Shown here piece by piece: positions 6,832 to 7,019 of a stretch of 7,019 bases of DNA; positions within the stretch are counted from its first letter, which is position 1; each line of letters begins with the position of its first letter. The stretch covers positions 1 through 7,019 of the forward strand of contig SHXP01000125.1 of assembly GCA_009693225.1 (NCBI GenBank), given 5' to 3'. Both the position numbers and the translations under genes were made by a program. Under the pieces are notes generated by a model that did no database searches, was not told the origin of the DNA, and worked only from the letters and a program-made list of their open reading frames with translations. This stretch comes from Limnohabitans sp. (GTDB lineage Bacteria; Pseudomonadota; Gammaproteobacteria; Burkholderiales; Burkholderiaceae_C).

Positions 6832-6834
6832 CGT
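6792..6834 (+). repeat. Imperfect 11-bp direct repeat inside the inverted-repeat element
   Basis: ACCAGTAGCGT at 6792-6802 and ACCTGTAGCGT at 6824-6834 differ at one base and start 32 bp apart. The first copy is also the right half of a small hairpin, CTACT-acc-AGTAG (6787-6799). Paired short repeats near the ends of an element can be transposase binding sites, but here that is only a suggestion. Confidence 0.6.
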
Positions 6835-6853
6835 CCCTGAAAAACTGGAAATC

Positions 6854-6870
6854 CTTATTGCGACAGAACC
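6854..6870 (-). repeat. Right 17-bp terminal inverted repeat
   Basis: CTTATTGCGACAGAACC, the exact inverse of 6751-6767. It ends two bases before the first recognisable istB codon at 6873, marking the rearrangement breakpoint precisely. Confidence 0.95.
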
Positions 6871-6872
6871 CG

Positions 6873-7019
6873 CATTTGATCGCCGCCATCGGTCATGGCC
6901 TGATCGAGCGCGGCTATCGCGTGCTGTTCGTACGTACCAGCGACTTGGTGCAGCGCTTGCAAGCGGCACGTAGGGATTTGCGTTTGCCGGCGGAGTTGGC
7001 GAAGCTTGACCGCTTCGAC
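6873..7019 (+). pseudogene. istB: istB-like IS21-family helper ATPase, 5' end missing
   Basis: The plus strand reads HLIAAIGHGLIERGYRVLFV followed by RTSDLVQRLQAARRDL and ends KLDRFD at the window edge (49 codons). This is the segment directly after the Walker A loop in IstB, the AAA+ ATPase that works with the IstA transposase of IS21-type elements; H-L-x-A-A-I-G-H and F-x-R-T-x-D-L-V-Q-x-L-Q-x-A-R-R are family hallmarks. The first 110 or so residues, including the GxxGxGKT loop, are replaced by the inverted-repeat element. The reading frame stays open back through the element to a TGA at 6774 but contains no good start codon. The 3' part continues outside the window and Walker B is not visible. 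I call it broken because the nucleotide-binding loop is absent. Confidence 0.82.

Larger units (their letters stand above)
6751..6870. mobile_element. 120-bp inverted-repeat element (MITE-like) at a rearrangement junction
   Basis: The segment is bounded by perfect 17-bp terminal inverted repeats, GGTTCTGTCGCAATAAG at the left and its reverse complement at the right, with partial similarity for about six more bases inward. The 86-bp interior is AT-richer than its surroundings and too small for a transposase. The repeat resembles termini of IS6-family elements (GG-x-x-CTGT-x-GCAA), which is a recollection and not a search result. The 8 bases outside each end (TGGTCAGT and CGCATTTG) do not match, so no target duplication is present. 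To its left is a truncated desaturase gene and to its right a truncated istB. It could be a miniature element mobilised in trans, or what remains of a larger insertion sequence after internal deletion. Confidence 0.72.

Noticed and set aside
6812..6970. Plus-strand frame starting ATGCCAAACACC in the inverted-repeat element
   Set aside because: It runs out of frame across istB for about 50 codons with no ribosome site; the istB frame is clearly the real coding frame there.

Overview
The window looks like chromosomal DNA from a betaproteobacterium, most likely order Burkholderiales and perhaps a Comamonadaceae relative. This rests on protein style and on gene order: a glnE-like start divergent from a giant yhdP-type gene, followed by a Nit-type amidase. 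It is a judgement from memory, not a search. Base composition is moderately GC-rich in the genes and visibly AT-richer at the left edge (about 1-165) and in a short element near the right edge (6751-6870).

Layout. Bases 1-146 resemble the end of a mobile element and hold no identifiable gene. Bases 144-278 (minus) encode a GlnE-like N-terminus of about 34 residues that then runs into foreign sequence and stops, so I read it as a truncated glnE. A 77-bp divergent spacer follows. Bases 356-4429 encode a 1357-residue YhdP/AsmA-like protein. Eight bases later comes a 272-residue nitrilase-superfamily amidase (4438-5256) with the full Glu-Lys-Cys triad. A 36-codon antisense gene for a one-helix membrane protein (5258-5368, minus) sits between the amidase and the lipoprotein murein transglycosylase mltA (about 5367-6575). 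Nineteen bases after mltA, a sterol desaturase/fatty acid hydroxylase-type gene begins (6595) but is cut after 52 codons by a 120-bp element with perfect 17-bp terminal inverted repeats (6751-6870). Directly beyond that element is the middle of an IS21-type istB gene, which runs off the window.

The intact core is an envelope-maintenance block: YhdP acts in phospholipid transport to the outer membrane and MltA in peptidoglycan turnover, with a probable metabolite-repair amidase between them. Its outer neighbours are both broken at mobile DNA, so the block looks like an island of normal chromosome between two rearrangement points. I see no phage, CRISPR array, tRNA, rRNA or complete defence system. 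The most unusual items are the antisense small gene whose start codon interlocks with the mltA start on a shared CATG, and the 120-bp inverted-repeat element that joins two unrelated truncated genes without a target duplication.
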